DNA of 15,985 nucleotides from UBA7312 sp002715345 (GTDB lineage Bacteria; Bacteroidota; Bacteroidia; Flavobacteriales; UBA7312): contig CAXGIQ010000019.1 in the NCBI GenBank assembly GCA_964009845.1, positions 1-15,985 of the forward strand, read 5' to 3'. The translations under genes and the position numbers were made by a program. Of this stretch, positions 6,970-15,700 are shown one piece after another (the first letter of the stretch is position 1; each line of letters begins with the position of its first letter). The notes beneath the pieces are model-generated. The model searched no databases, had not been told where the DNA came from, and was given only the letters and a program-made list of their open reading frames with translations.

Positions 6970-7308
6970 CTAGTCTTTTAAAAGTGATTCGATGTTTTGA
7001 GCATAGTCAACTGAATCGTCTAAGAAAAATTTCAGCTCAGGCACTTTTCGCATTTGGTTGCGCACACGAGCCGCTAATTTTTTACGAATAGCGTAAGACA
7101 TCTGGTTGATTTCCGCTAGTAACTCATCCTTATTCTCCACTCCGAAAACAGAAAGATAAGAACGGGCAACAGATAAGTCAGGTGAAACACGCACCACTGT
7201 AACAGATACGAAAGAGGTGCCAAAAAGCGTTCTTCCCTCTAACTGAAAGATTTCGGATAGGTCTTTTTGCAACTGTCTAGATATCTTCTTTTGGCGAGTA
7301 CTTTCCAT
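6970..7308 (-). CDS. rbfA: 30S ribosome-binding factor RbfA
   Basis: Small KH-fold assembly factor that binds the immature 30S subunit and helps 16S rRNA 5'-end maturation. The 112 residues begin MESTRQKKISRQLQKDLSEIFQ, the usual helical start. Strands VSVTVVRVSPDLSVARSYLSVFG follow, then the helix YAIRKKLAARVRNQM and the conserved KVPELKFFLDDSVDYAQNIESLL, where the pattern VPEL-x-F-x-x-D-x-S is diagnostic. The ATG at 7308 is preferred; an in-frame TTG at 7338 would add ten residues with no family match and would place the promoter inside the gene. It lies one base upstream of the LolC/E-type permease, an arrangement suggesting co-transcription of the two. Confidence 0.94.
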   Translation of the reverse strand: MESTRQKKISRQLQKDLSEIFQLEGRTLFGTSFVSVTVVRVSPDLSVARSYLSVFGVENKDELLAEINQMSYAIRKKLAARVRNQMRKVPELKFFLDDSVDYAQNIESLLKD

Positions 7309-7312
7309 GAGG

Positions 7313-7346
7313 CAAAGATAGATTTTTTGGTTTTGCAATCGTCAAA
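7313..7346 (-). promoter_or_regulatory. Promoter of rbfA, -7 element 4 nt from the ATG
   Basis: On the minus strand TTTG (7346-7343) is followed after 22 nt by TATCTTTG (7320-7313), an exact TAnnTTTG. Only four bases (7312-7309) separate it from the rbfA ATG, so the transcript should be leaderless. Its span overlaps the start region of the divergent ABC-transporter promoter. Confidence 0.6.
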
Positions 7347-7359
7347 TTAAATACATTTG
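7326..7359 (+). promoter_or_regulatory. Promoter of the ABC exporter gene, -7 element 5 nt from the ATG
   Basis: TACATTTG at 7352-7359 is an exact TAnnTTTG. A TTTG at 7326-7329 gives a 22-nt spacer; a second TTTG at 7332-7335 would give only 16. Five bases lie between the -7 element and the ATG at 7365, predicting a leaderless or near-leaderless mRNA. Confidence 0.58.
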
Positions 7360-7364
7360 CACTT

Positions 7365-9185
7365 ATGAAAGAATTTTTCCGCATTCTGAAATTCGCAAAA
7401 CCTTATTGGTCTTTCGCTTTAGGAAATATCGTCTTTAACATCTTAACTGTTTTATTTTCTTTGGTTTCACTCACCATGGTGATTCCTTTCTTAGGGTTAC
7501 TTTTTGGAACACAAGAAAAAGTATATGAAGCACCTGCATTAAGCCTTAGTCCAGATACGATTATACAAAACTTCTATTATCACATCACTCAAATAATTGA
7601 CAGCAAAGGACAGGTAGAAGCACTTTTTTTCATTTGCATAATGGTATTTGTGATGTTCTTCTTTAGAAACCTCTTTAGGTATTTGGCGCTTTATTTTTTA
7701 TCTCCTATTCGTAATGGTGTAGTGAAAGATATGCGTGATGCGCTACATAAAAAAGTGTTGGCATTACCCATTGGATACTACACCGAAAAGCGCAAAGGAG
7801 ACATCATTTCTAGAATGACTGCTGACCTTGTAGAAATCGAATGGTCTATCATGAGTTCGCTTGAAATGATTTTTAAAGACCCTTTAAACATCATTATCTT
7901 TTTAGGAACACTAATCGCTTTAAGCCCACAACTAACCTTATTTGTTATTGTGCTTTTCCCTATCACTGGTTTTTTAATTGCTCGCATTGGAAAAAGCTTA
8001 AAACAATCTTCCATAAAAGGTCAAAATCAAATGGGTGAACTACTCTCCAATATCGAAGAAAACATCAGTGGTTTACGCATTATCAAAGCTTTTGATGCAG
8101 AGAAAAACTCGCAAAAACATTTTGAAGAAAACAGCAGTCGCTATAGCAACATCATGACTCGACTATTGCGCAAAAAAGACCTCTCCTCTCCTATGAGCGA
8201 GTTTTTAAGTACCATTGTTTTAATCTGTGTTATGTGGTTTGGAGGCAAACTGGTTTTAGGAGCAGAAAGCCAATTGTCTCCAGAAGAATTTATTGGGTAC
8301 ATTGTCATTTTCTCACAAATCATCCCTCCTGCAAAATCGTTTACCGCTGCTTTTTATCACATTCAAAAAGGTAGCGCATCAGCTAAGCGTGTATGTGAAA
8401 TTTTAGATGAAGAAAATCCTATCCAAGACCCTGTTCATCCAAAAGGAAAAGCTGTACTTCAACAAGGTGTACAATTTCAAAATGTTTCCTTTAGCTACCA
8501 ACAAAAAGAGGTGTTGACCAAAATTCAACTTGACATCAAAAAAGGTGAAACAGTAGCTTTGGTAGGACAGTCAGGAAGTGGTAAGTCAACTATAGCTGAT
8601 TTACTTGCGCGTTTTTATGACATTCAACATGGCAAAATCTTAATCGATTCTATCAATATTAAAGATTACAAAATTGCCGACTTACGCGCCATGATGGGTA
8701 TTGTATCTCAAGATGCTATTTTATTTAATGATAGTGTTTTCAATAACATTTCCTTGGGAAAACCCGAAGCACCAAAAGAAAAAGTTATAGCTGCTGCCAA
8801 AACAGCTAATGCACACGACTTCATCATGCAAATGGAAGAAGGTTACAGTAGCAATATTGGCGAGGGAGGAAACAAACTTTCTGGCGGAGAAAAACAACGC
8901 CTTAGTATTGCTCGTGCGATTCTTAAAAACCCTGACATCCTCATCCTAGATGAAGCCACTTCTGCACTAGACACAGAATCGGAAAAGCTAGTACAAGATG
9001 CGCTAGAAAAACTAATGCAAAAACGTACCTCTTTAGTTATTGCTCATCGACTATCAACTGTACAACATGCCAATAAAATAGTTGTATTACAAGAAGGAGA
9101 AATAAAAGAATTTGGCACACACCAAGAGCTAATAGAAAAACAAGGCATTTACCACAAGCTCTTCGAGCTACAGTCTTTTAAGTGA
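7365..9185 (+). CDS. MsbA-like ABC exporter (fused permease and ATPase)
   Basis: 606-residue half-transporter expected to act as a homodimer in the inner membrane. The N-terminal exporter TM domain (about 15-330) holds six helices with a long periplasmic loop (about 48-82). The nucleotide-binding domain (about 367-606) has Walker A GQSGSGKST (401-409), Q-loop Gln449, signature LSGGE (505-509), Walker B ILILDE (525-530), D-loop SALD and switch His561 in AHRLST, so all catalytic elements are intact. The domain order and sequence are like MsbA, the lipid A-core flippase, but substrate cannot be read from sequence and drug or lipid exporters share this architecture. No C39 peptidase domain is present, so it is not a bacteriocin exporter. 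No terminator is seen between it and the next gene 71 bp downstream. Confidence 0.9.
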   Translation: MKEFFRILKFAKPYWSFALGNIVFNILTVLFSLVSLTMVIPFLGLLFGTQEKVYEAPALSLSPDTIIQNFYYHITQIIDSKGQVEALFFICIMVFVMFFFRNLFRYLALYFLSPIRNGVVKDMRDALHKKVLALPIGYYTEKRKGDIISRMTADLVEIEWSIMSSLEMIFKDPLNIIIFLGTLIALSPQLTLFVIVLFPITGFLIARIGKSLKQSSIKGQNQMGELLSNIEENISGLRIIKAFDAEKNSQKHFEENSSRYSNIMTRLLRKKDLSSPMSEFLSTIVLICVMWFGGKLVLGAESQLSPEEFIGYIVIFSQIIPPAKSFTAAFYHIQKGSASAKRVCEILDEENPIQDPVHPKGKAVLQQGVQFQNVSFSYQQKEVLTKIQLDIKKGETVALVGQSGSGKSTIADLLARFYDIQHGKILIDSINIKDYKIADLRAMMGIVSQDAILFNDSVFNNISLGKPEAPKEKVIAAAKTANAHDFIMQMEEGYSSNIGEGGNKLSGGEKQRLSIARAILKNPDILILDEATSALDTESEKLVQDALEKLMQKRTSLVIAHRLSTVQHANKIVVLQEGEIKEFGTHQELIEKQGIYHKLFELQSFK

Positions 9186-9231
9186 GAAAAAGCATTCAAA
9201 TATTCAGAAGAAATGAAATTAGTATTTTATA

Positions 9232-9239
9232 TATCTTTG
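9232..9239 (+). promoter_or_regulatory. -7 promoter element of the copper-domain T9SS gene
   Basis: TATCTTTG at 9232-9239 is an exact TAnnTTTG, ending 17 nt before the ATG at 9257. No TTG is found at the proper upstream distance. It supports independent transcription of this gene from the ABC exporter gene. Confidence 0.45.
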
Positions 9240-9256
9240 AAAATAAATTACTTCTT

Positions 9257-10648
9257 ATGAAACTAAATACTTTATTAATAGGGATGTTGTTTTCAATATG
9301 CACTTTTGCTCAAATCACGATAAGTGATACAGATATTGGTTCTGTAGGTGATGTTAGAATACAAAAATATGATGAAAATCCTGTTGGTATTAGCTTAGGA
9401 AATGCAGGAGAAAATCAAACTTGGGATTTTTCCACTTTGAGTCCAGACAATATTGCTGAACTAAATTTTTTAGATCCTTCTAAAACAGGTTTTTCCGAAA
9501 CATTCCCTATGGCTAATTTAACTATTGAAAACGATGGTTTTCATTTGTTTCTATCAAACAGTCCTGGTGGATTATATATTTTAGGATATGTTGGAGATTT
9601 TGGTACTTACCCACTTGAAAATCCAGAGCTAGTGTTAGAATTCCCAACACAATATGAAGACGAGTTTGGATTCTCTGTTCAATTAGATAGTGTTAGTTTA
9701 ATTTCAGAAATGGAGCCCGACCAAGCTGCCGGACTTCAATTTTTTATGCCAGGAATTGTTGCTGCTAAAATAAGACTTGACACTAGCTCTATTTCTTATG
9801 TAGATGCTTGGGGAACTGCGATAGTAGAAGGCGCAGAATATGATGTCTTAAGAGTTAAGAAATCATCTTTCGCAACAGATACTATATTTGGAATTGTACC
9901 TCAATCTCATGAAGTGTACGCAAGCGATTATCAAATTTTCACACCTGAGTACTTAACCGTTAATCTTTTTGATACAGTACATTTTAGCAATCTTGGAATA
10001 CATGATGTTGTTGAGGTAGATGAAGAAACCTGGAATACCAATGGCACAGAGTCAAATGGTGGTTTCGAATATTACAATGATGCATCGCATGTTTTTACTG
10101 AAGCTGGGGTTTATTATTATGTGTGTACACCGCATATAGGTATGGGTATGAAAGGAATTATTGAGGTTCAAGAAAACTGGGATTATGTTATGAGTGGCGT
10201 AATCTCAAGTGGTGAAAGTTCTACAAACTATACATGGTATACTGATGATGCCAATATTGGAATGCCATTAGTAGAGGTTTATGTAAACTCAGAAGACGAA
10301 ATAATAGCAGTTAATTATATTGGAAGTGATGAAGTTATTCCTTCTTGGAATTGTGTTGAAGGGTCTTGTATAGACACCGCTGACGGAAGCGGTATTTTTA
10401 GCTCTTTAGAAGAATGTGAAGAGGTTTGCGGATCTAATTCTTTAGAAGAAATAAATGCCAATACTATTTACCCTAACCCTGCAAAAGATAATCTACATAT
10501 TGAGTTGAAAGGTTCGAAACAAATTTACTCCTTATTAGGAGAGCTATTGATTAAAAGCGACAAAGATATTGTGGATATTTCTCACCTTTCTAAAGGAGCA
10601 TACTTGATTAAAACCAATAATGCTACCTATAAATTTATGAAAGAGTAA
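9257..10648 (+). CDS. T9SS-exported protein with an inserted plastocyanin-like copper domain
   Basis: 463-residue secreted protein of unknown role. A signal peptide (1-19, ending FAQ) is followed by a beta-rich region (about 20-212) of a type common in Bacteroidota T9SS cargo. A cupredoxin domain occupies about 213-305, with His249 (LGIHDVVEV), Cys290, His293 and Met298 in YYYVCTPHIGMGMKG. These are the four ligands of a type 1 blue-copper site in canonical C-x2-H-x4-M spacing. Residues 308-358 look like the continuation of the first domain. A short four-Cys module follows (Cys366, 371, 387, 391), then a type A sorting domain (about 404-463) starting IYPNPAKDNLHIEL and ending YLIKTNNATYKFMKE. 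The frame is open upstream to 9182, but the ATG at 9257 gives the signal peptide directly and lies downstream of the promoter. The DNA is visibly more A/T-rich than its neighbours. Electron transfer or copper binding at the cell surface is an inference. Confidence 0.88.
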   Translation: MKLNTLLIGMLFSICTFAQITISDTDIGSVGDVRIQKYDENPVGISLGNAGENQTWDFSTLSPDNIAELNFLDPSKTGFSETFPMANLTIENDGFHLFLSNSPGGLYILGYVGDFGTYPLENPELVLEFPTQYEDEFGFSVQLDSVSLISEMEPDQAAGLQFFMPGIVAAKIRLDTSSISYVDAWGTAIVEGAEYDVLRVKKSSFATDTIFGIVPQSHEVYASDYQIFTPEYLTVNLFDTVHFSNLGIHDVVEVDEETWNTNGTESNGGFEYYNDASHVFTEAGVYYYVCTPHIGMGMKGIIEVQENWDYVMSGVISSGESSTNYTWYTDDANIGMPLVEVYVNSEDEIIAVNYIGSDEVIPSWNCVEGSCIDTADGSGIFSSLEECEEVCGSNSLEEINANTIYPNPAKDNLHIELKGSKQIYSLLGELLIKSDKDIVDISHLSKGAYLIKTNNATYKFMKE

Positions 10649-10662
10649 TTGTAAAACATTCT

Positions 10663-10698
10663 ATTAAAAAAGCCTTATGAATGTGAGGTTTTTTTAAT
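10663..10698. terminator. Bidirectional terminator between the copper-domain gene and hflX
   Basis: ATTAAAAAAGCCTTAT (10663-10678) pairs with the 16 bases at 10683-10698, allowing G-T wobbles at 10672/10689, 10676/10685 and 10678/10683, around a GAAT loop. A and T tracts on both sides suit termination of both convergent transcripts (stops at 10648 and 10700). Confidence 0.8.
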
Positions 10699-10699
10699 G

Positions 10700-11893
10700 T
10701 TAATATAAGTAATTGTTATATGGAAAACGCTTAGCGTGTATTTGCTTCACTTCTTCATAAAGCAATTCTCTAAACTCAGGCCAGTTTTCTTTTTTCAGGG
10801 TAGAAATAAAGATGTTATGATTGGCTTTCCCCATCCATGTTCTGCGCCAATCCTCTAATGAATTATTTGCTGCTGTTCTAGGAGTTAAATCATCTTCCTC
10901 TTTTGGCTCGTAAGTGAAGACATCAATCTTATTAAACACCATGATAGTAGGTTTATCCAAAATATCGATTTCGGCTAAGGTTTTGTTTACAATCTCTATC
11001 TGTTCTTCAAAATTTGGGTGCGATATATCTACCACATGTAATAATATATCCGCCTCACGTACCTCATCCAAAGTCGATTTAAAGCTTTCTACTAATTGAT
11101 GCGGTAGCTTACGGATAAAACCTACGGTATCAGACAATAAGAAAGGTAAGTTTCCCACTACAATTTTTCTAACAGTTGTGTCTAGGGTGGCGAACAGTTT
11201 GTTTTCGGCCAACACCTGGGTCTTGGCAAGCGTATTCATAATAGTGGATTTGCCCACATTGGTATAGCCCACCAATGCAACACGCACCAAAGCACCTCTG
11301 TTGCCTCGCTGTATGGCTTTTTGTTTGTCAATCTTTTTCAGCTTTTCTTTCAGCAAGGCAATTTTTTGCTGAATAATTCTTCGGTCAGTTTCAATTTGTG
11401 TTTCACCAGGACCACGCATACCAATACCCCCTTTTTGCCTTTCCAAGTGCGTCCACATACGGGTAAGGCGTGGTAATAAATACTGATATTGTGCCAGCTC
11501 TACCTGCGTACGGGCATGTGCAGTTTGTGCACGAGCTGCGAAAATATCTAAGATAAGATTACTCCTATCTAAGATTTTAACTTCTAATGCTTTTTCTATA
11601 TTTCGTAACTGGGAAGGACCTAACTCATCATCAAAAATAACAAGCCTTATATCATTATCATCAATAAACGCCTTCACCTCCGCCAACTTCCCTTTTCCTA
11701 CAAAGGTTTTAGGGTCGGCATAGGGTAGTTTCTGAAAAAATTTTTTGACTGGAAAAGCTCCTGCAGTATGTGCTAAAAAGTCAAGCTCTTCAATATATTC
11801 AATCGCTTGTTCTTTAGTTTGTTTTAATGAAATTAAACCAATTAACACAGCTCTTTCTGAAAAAGTATGTGTATTTGTTTTCTTTTCTAACAT
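10700..11893 (-). CDS. hflX: Ribosome-associated GTPase HflX
   Basis: GTPase that binds the 50S subunit and rescues or splits stalled ribosomes under stress. The 397 residues contain the HflX N-terminal domain (about 12-130), a linker coiled coil with the signature GGIGMRGPGETQIETDRR (155-172), and a G domain. G-domain motifs are G1 GYTNVGKST (209-217), G2 around TTV (239-241), G3 DTVGF (255-259), G4 NKID (321-324) and a G5 STL (364-366). A short C-terminal domain follows. ATG 11893 is chosen because it follows the upstream gene's stop by one base and gives the usual MLEKK-like N-terminus; an earlier in-frame start at 11926 would lie inside that gene. It is the last gene of a three-gene minus-strand operon and ends at the shared terminator. 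Confidence 0.95.
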   Translation of the reverse strand: MLEKKTNTHTFSERAVLIGLISLKQTKEQAIEYIEELDFLAHTAGAFPVKKFFQKLPYADPKTFVGKGKLAEVKAFIDDNDIRLVIFDDELGPSQLRNIEKALEVKILDRSNLILDIFAARAQTAHARTQVELAQYQYLLPRLTRMWTHLERQKGGIGMRGPGETQIETDRRIIQQKIALLKEKLKKIDKQKAIQRGNRGALVRVALVGYTNVGKSTIMNTLAKTQVLAENKLFATLDTTVRKIVVGNLPFLLSDTVGFIRKLPHQLVESFKSTLDEVREADILLHVVDISHPNFEEQIEIVNKTLAEIDILDKPTIMVFNKIDVFTYEPKEEDDLTPRTAANNSLEDWRRTWMGKANHNIFISTLKKENWPEFRELLYEEVKQIHAKRFPYNNYLY

Positions 11894-11894
11894 T

Positions 11895-12248
11895 TTAATT
11901 GTTTTTATAGAAGAAAAAGACTCCAATAATCATAAGTGTGAAAAATGATGTTAGTAAATCCTTTAAATGAACTTTGTAACTATCAACTTCAGTTAATGTC
12001 AAAAAAGAAATTAAAAAAGGTATTGGAAACATTAAAATCAATAATAATTTATTGATTTCTTGTATATAAAAAATAGAAGTTAATAAAAAAAAACAGCATA
12101 AAAAAAAGACAACTTTTAGCAACTTTTTATCTGATCTTGAATATCTCTTTTTATAAAAAAAAGAACCTGCTGATTTTAAAAAAATAAGTACTGAAAAAAA
12201 AAGAACTGAGTGAAATAAATAATAATTAATTGATTGATAATAAGACAT
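11895..12248 (-). CDS. Small four-helix membrane protein of unknown function
   Basis: 117 residues from the ATG at 12248, very rich in Phe, Leu, Ile and Lys. Hydrophobic segments lie at about 8-25, 45-60, 66-86 and 97-113. A basic loop KKRYSRSDKK (about 33-42) separates the first two, suggesting that this loop is cytoplasmic. I do not recognise a family. The start at 12248 follows the upstream stop by 4 bp; a longer frame reaches 12290 but would overlap the upstream gene. One base separates its stop from hflX, so it is translated from the same message. The DNA is strikingly A/T-rich compared with hflX, seen in the long A and T runs of 12000-12200, which may reflect weak constraint or later acquisition. 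Confidence 0.72.
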   Translation of the reverse strand: MSYYQSINYYLFHSVLFFSVLIFLKSAGSFFYKKRYSRSDKKLLKVVFFLCCFFLLTSIFYIQEINKLLLILMFPIPFLISFLTLTEVDSYKVHLKDLLTSFFTLMIIGVFFFYKNN

Positions 12249-12252
12249 TAAA

Positions 12253-12618
12253 CTACTTGTTCTTTCTAGCCTCAATAAAGCTTTTAACAAAAGTTATCAT
12301 TGCAAAAACTCCTGTCAAAAACATTATCAATACTCTAATTATAGATAACGCTCTTACTTCATTAATAGCAGATTTCAAAGGCATTATTAATCCAGCAAGG
12401 GCAATTAGTGTTATAACAACTGCTATGTGAGCTATAATTTTATTTTCTTTTTTTATTCCACTATTACAAAAAATTAATATTACACCTAAAATAAGAGGAA
12501 TTAAGGCCGTAATTGATTGCTGAGGTTTCTCAGCAGTTGCTTCAAAGCTTAAATATGCCCATAATGGCATTAAAATTAAAGCTAATCCGTTCATCATGTT
12601 TGCTTGGTACGTTTTCAT
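12253..12618 (-). CDS. Conserved-looking small four-helix membrane protein, unknown function
   Basis: 121 residues starting MKTYQANMMNGLAL at the ATG 12618. Four hydrophobic segments lie at about 9-25, 34-52, 62-81 and 92-112, and the protein ends with a basic FIEARKNK tail. The pattern ITALIPLILGVILI ... IAHIAVVITLIALAGLI ... FVKSFIEARK resembles a widespread small membrane protein family of about 120 residues that I recall from Bacteroidota and Planctomycetes, with no known activity. It is the first gene of the operon with the 117-residue membrane protein and hflX. A longer frame begins at a TTG (12639) that lies inside the promoter -7 element and is rejected. Function is not inferred. Confidence 0.78.
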   Translation of the reverse strand: MKTYQANMMNGLALILMPLWAYLSFEATAEKPQQSITALIPLILGVILIFCNSGIKKENKIIAHIAVVITLIALAGLIMPLKSAINEVRALSIIRVLIMFLTGVFAMITFVKSFIEARKNK

Positions 12619-12636
12619 CGTTTGTTTAATTTTAAA

Positions 12637-12644
12637 CAAAGGTA
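12637..12644 (-). promoter_or_regulatory. -7 promoter element of the membrane protein-hflX operon
   Basis: On the minus strand TACCTTTG (12644-12637) is an exact TAnnTTTG, 18 nt before the ATG at 12618. No TTG -33 box is present at 17-23 nt. In the remaining divergent region up to 12708 I see no perfect promoter for the plus-strand amidohydrolase gene; TATTTTCA at 12680-12687 is the closest, with two mismatches. Confidence 0.5.
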
Positions 12645-12708
12645 AGGATTCTAATTATAAGTTAAGAAGTGATTTTTTGTATTTTCACCCATTAAATTGA
12701 AAACAGAT

Positions 12709-15700
12709 ATGTATAAAATTATCTTCTCATTTTTAGCCCTTGTGCTATCAAGTTTAGTGGTAGCTCAGGAAACCTTTCCGACAAATGGTGTTAAAAACAC
12801 TTTTGAGCCTATACAAGCATTTACTAATGCGCACATTATTTGGGCTCCTGGACAAACACTATCAAATGCTAACTTATTGATACAAGGCGATCGAATTTTA
12901 GCAGTTGACAGCATAACTACTATTCCGACTCATGCAATTATTCATGATATGGATGGAGATTATATTTACCCTTCATTCATTGAACTTTATAGCGAGTACG
13001 GAATTCCTCACAAGGAAAAAATAAAATGGAAACCTCAACCACAATATCAAAGTAGCAAAAGTGGTGCTGTTTCTTGGAACGAAGCAATTCACCCTGAGGT
13101 AGAGGCGCGCAATCTATTTAAGCATAATAGAAAGTCTGCTAATAACTATCGAAAAGCCGGTTTTGGAGCGGTGCTAACACACCAACAAGATGGTATTGCT
13201 AGAGGTAGTGGACTACTTACTACTTTAACTAACGATAGTGAGCATGCTACTGTTTTAAACGGAAATGCCAGTGCTCATTACTCATTTAGTAAGGGAAGTT
13301 CTCGTCAAAAAAACCCAAGCTCTTTAATGGGAAGTATTGCCCTTCTCAACCAAACATATCTAGATGCTGAGTGGTACGAGCAAGCACCCAAAGGGGAATA
13401 CAACCGTTCTTTAGAAGCTTGGAATGAACTGCAAGATTTACCTCAATTTTTCGAGGTGGACAATAAAATCGACATCCTTCGTGCTTGGGAAATAGCCGAT
13501 GAGTTTGAAATCGATTACATCTTTTTTGGCGCAGGTGACGAATACCAGCGAGTAGATGAAATAGCTGAAACGGGTTTTGCACTTGTCATACCATTAGACT
13601 TCCCCGATGCTTATGATGTAAGCAATCCACATGCTGCAGCAATGGTGTCCTTACAAAAAATGAAAGATTGGGAAATGGCTCCTGCCAATGCGCGCATACT
13701 TAATGAAGAAGACATCTTCTTTGCTTTTACAAGTCGTTATCTCAAGAAGAAAACGGATGTGCTAGCAAACATTAAAACAGCTATTGCTCACGGTTTAAGT
13801 CAAGAAGATGCCTTAGCGGCCTTGACTACGAATCCTGCTGAAATGATTGAAGCTTCTGCTGATTTAGGAACGCTTGAACAAGGTAAAATAGCCAACTTCT
13901 TAATCTGCTCGGGAAACCTTTTTGAAGAAGGGGAAATTTATAGTAATTGGATTCAAGGAAAGGAACACATCATCAATAGAAAAAACAATTTTGATGCTCG
14001 GGGCAACTACCTCATCAACGAAAAAGACACCCTTATCATCAATGGTTCTTTAGCCAAACACAAAGCAAAAATTATAAAAGACAGCACTGCTATCAAAGTG
14101 AAGTTAAACCAAGAAGGGCAACACTTTACTTTAGAATATGAAACAGAAGGAGTGTATCGCATCAGTGCCACCTACACTAATGGATCGCTTGATGGAAAAC
14201 TAAACCTTCCAAATGGCGAATGGACAAATTGGTCAGCTATCTTTTTAAGTAAAGAAAAAAACACAGAAAGTGAAAACGAAAACAGTTCCGAAGAAATTGG
14301 CGATTTATGGTTCCCTAACATGGCGTATGGATGGACTGAAAAACCATCGCAAGACAATCTACTTTTCAAAAATGCTACCGTTTGGACCAACGAACAAGAG
14401 GGTATTTTAAACGATGCTGATGTAGCCATTAGCAATGGGAAAATCCTTGCTGTTGGACACAATCTTATCGGAACTGAAATCTTTGGGAAGGAACTATTTC
14501 AAGAAGTAGATGCAACAGAGAAGCACCTTACAAGCGGAATCATTGATGAACACTCGCATATTGCAATTGACAGAGGTGTAAACGAAGGCTCTCAAGCCAG
14601 CAGTGCAGAAGTGAGCATTGCCAATGTAGTGAAGTCTAACGACATCAATATTTACCGCCAACTTTCAGGCGGTGTAACAACAGCTCAGCTCTTACACGGA
14701 TCTGCCAACCCAATTGGTGGGCAATCAGGAATTATCAAATTCCGTTGGGGAAGCGCACCGGAAGAAATGAAACTAGAAGGTGCTGCTGGATTCATCAAAT
14801 TTGCATTGGGAGAAAATGTAAAACAATCTAACTGGGGCGATTTTGAACGCATCCGTTTCCCACAAACCAGAATGGGTGTAGAGCAAGTGTTTTATGATCA
14901 CTTCCACCAAGCCAGAGCTTATGAACAAGCTTGGAAAGAATACAATGCGCTTTCGCTATCTGAAAAACGAAGAACAGTAGCTCCAAGAGAAGATTTAGAA
15001 ATGAATACTTTGGTTGAAATCCTAAACAAAGAACGCTTCATTACTTGTCACTCTTATGTGCAGTCAGAAATAAACATGTTGATGAAAGTAGCCGACTCTA
15101 TGGGCTTTACCTTAAACACCTTCACACACATTTTAGAAGGATATAAAGTAGCTGATAAAATGAAGGAACACGGAGCTGGAGGTTCTACCTTCTCTGATTG
15201 GTGGGCATATAAATTTGAGGTAAATGATGCCATTCCTTACAATGCTGCTCTACTACAAGATATGGGTGTGTTAACCGCTATTAACTCGGATGATGCCGAG
15301 ATGGCAAGACGACTGAACCAAGAAGCAGCCAAAGCTGTGAAGTACGGAAGAACAACAGAAGAAGAAGCTTGGAAAATGGTAACGCTTAACCCTGCTAAAC
15401 TTTTACACATTGACCACCTAGTAGGAAGCATTAAAGTTGATAAAGATGCCGATCTTGTACTATGGTCGGACAACCCTTTATCGGTATATGCAAAAGTAGA
15501 ACAAACTTATGTGGACGGTCGTTGTTATTTCAGTCAAGAAAAGGACCAAGAGTTGCGTGTTCGAAACCAAGCTGAACGCCAACGCTTAATCCAAAAAATG
15601 CTCAGCGAAAAAGATGCTGGCAAACCCACCCAAAAAGTAAAACCTGAACACCACATCCTGTATCACTGCGATACTATGGACGAGAACGGACACAGTCATG

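Noticed and set aside
7365..9185. ABC exporter as a bacteriocin or peptide-processing exporter, perhaps linked to the CPBP protease
   Set aside because: No C39 peptidase domain, no precursor peptide gene nearby, and the CPBP gene is more than 3 kb away in another transcription unit.
11895..11926. Extended hflX start at 11926
   Set aside because: It would overlap the upstream membrane-protein gene. ATG 11893, one base after that gene's stop, gives the normal HflX N-terminus.
12619..12639. TTG start at 12639 for the 121-residue membrane protein
   Set aside because: The TTG is part of the TACCTTTG promoter element; ATG 12618 is downstream of it.
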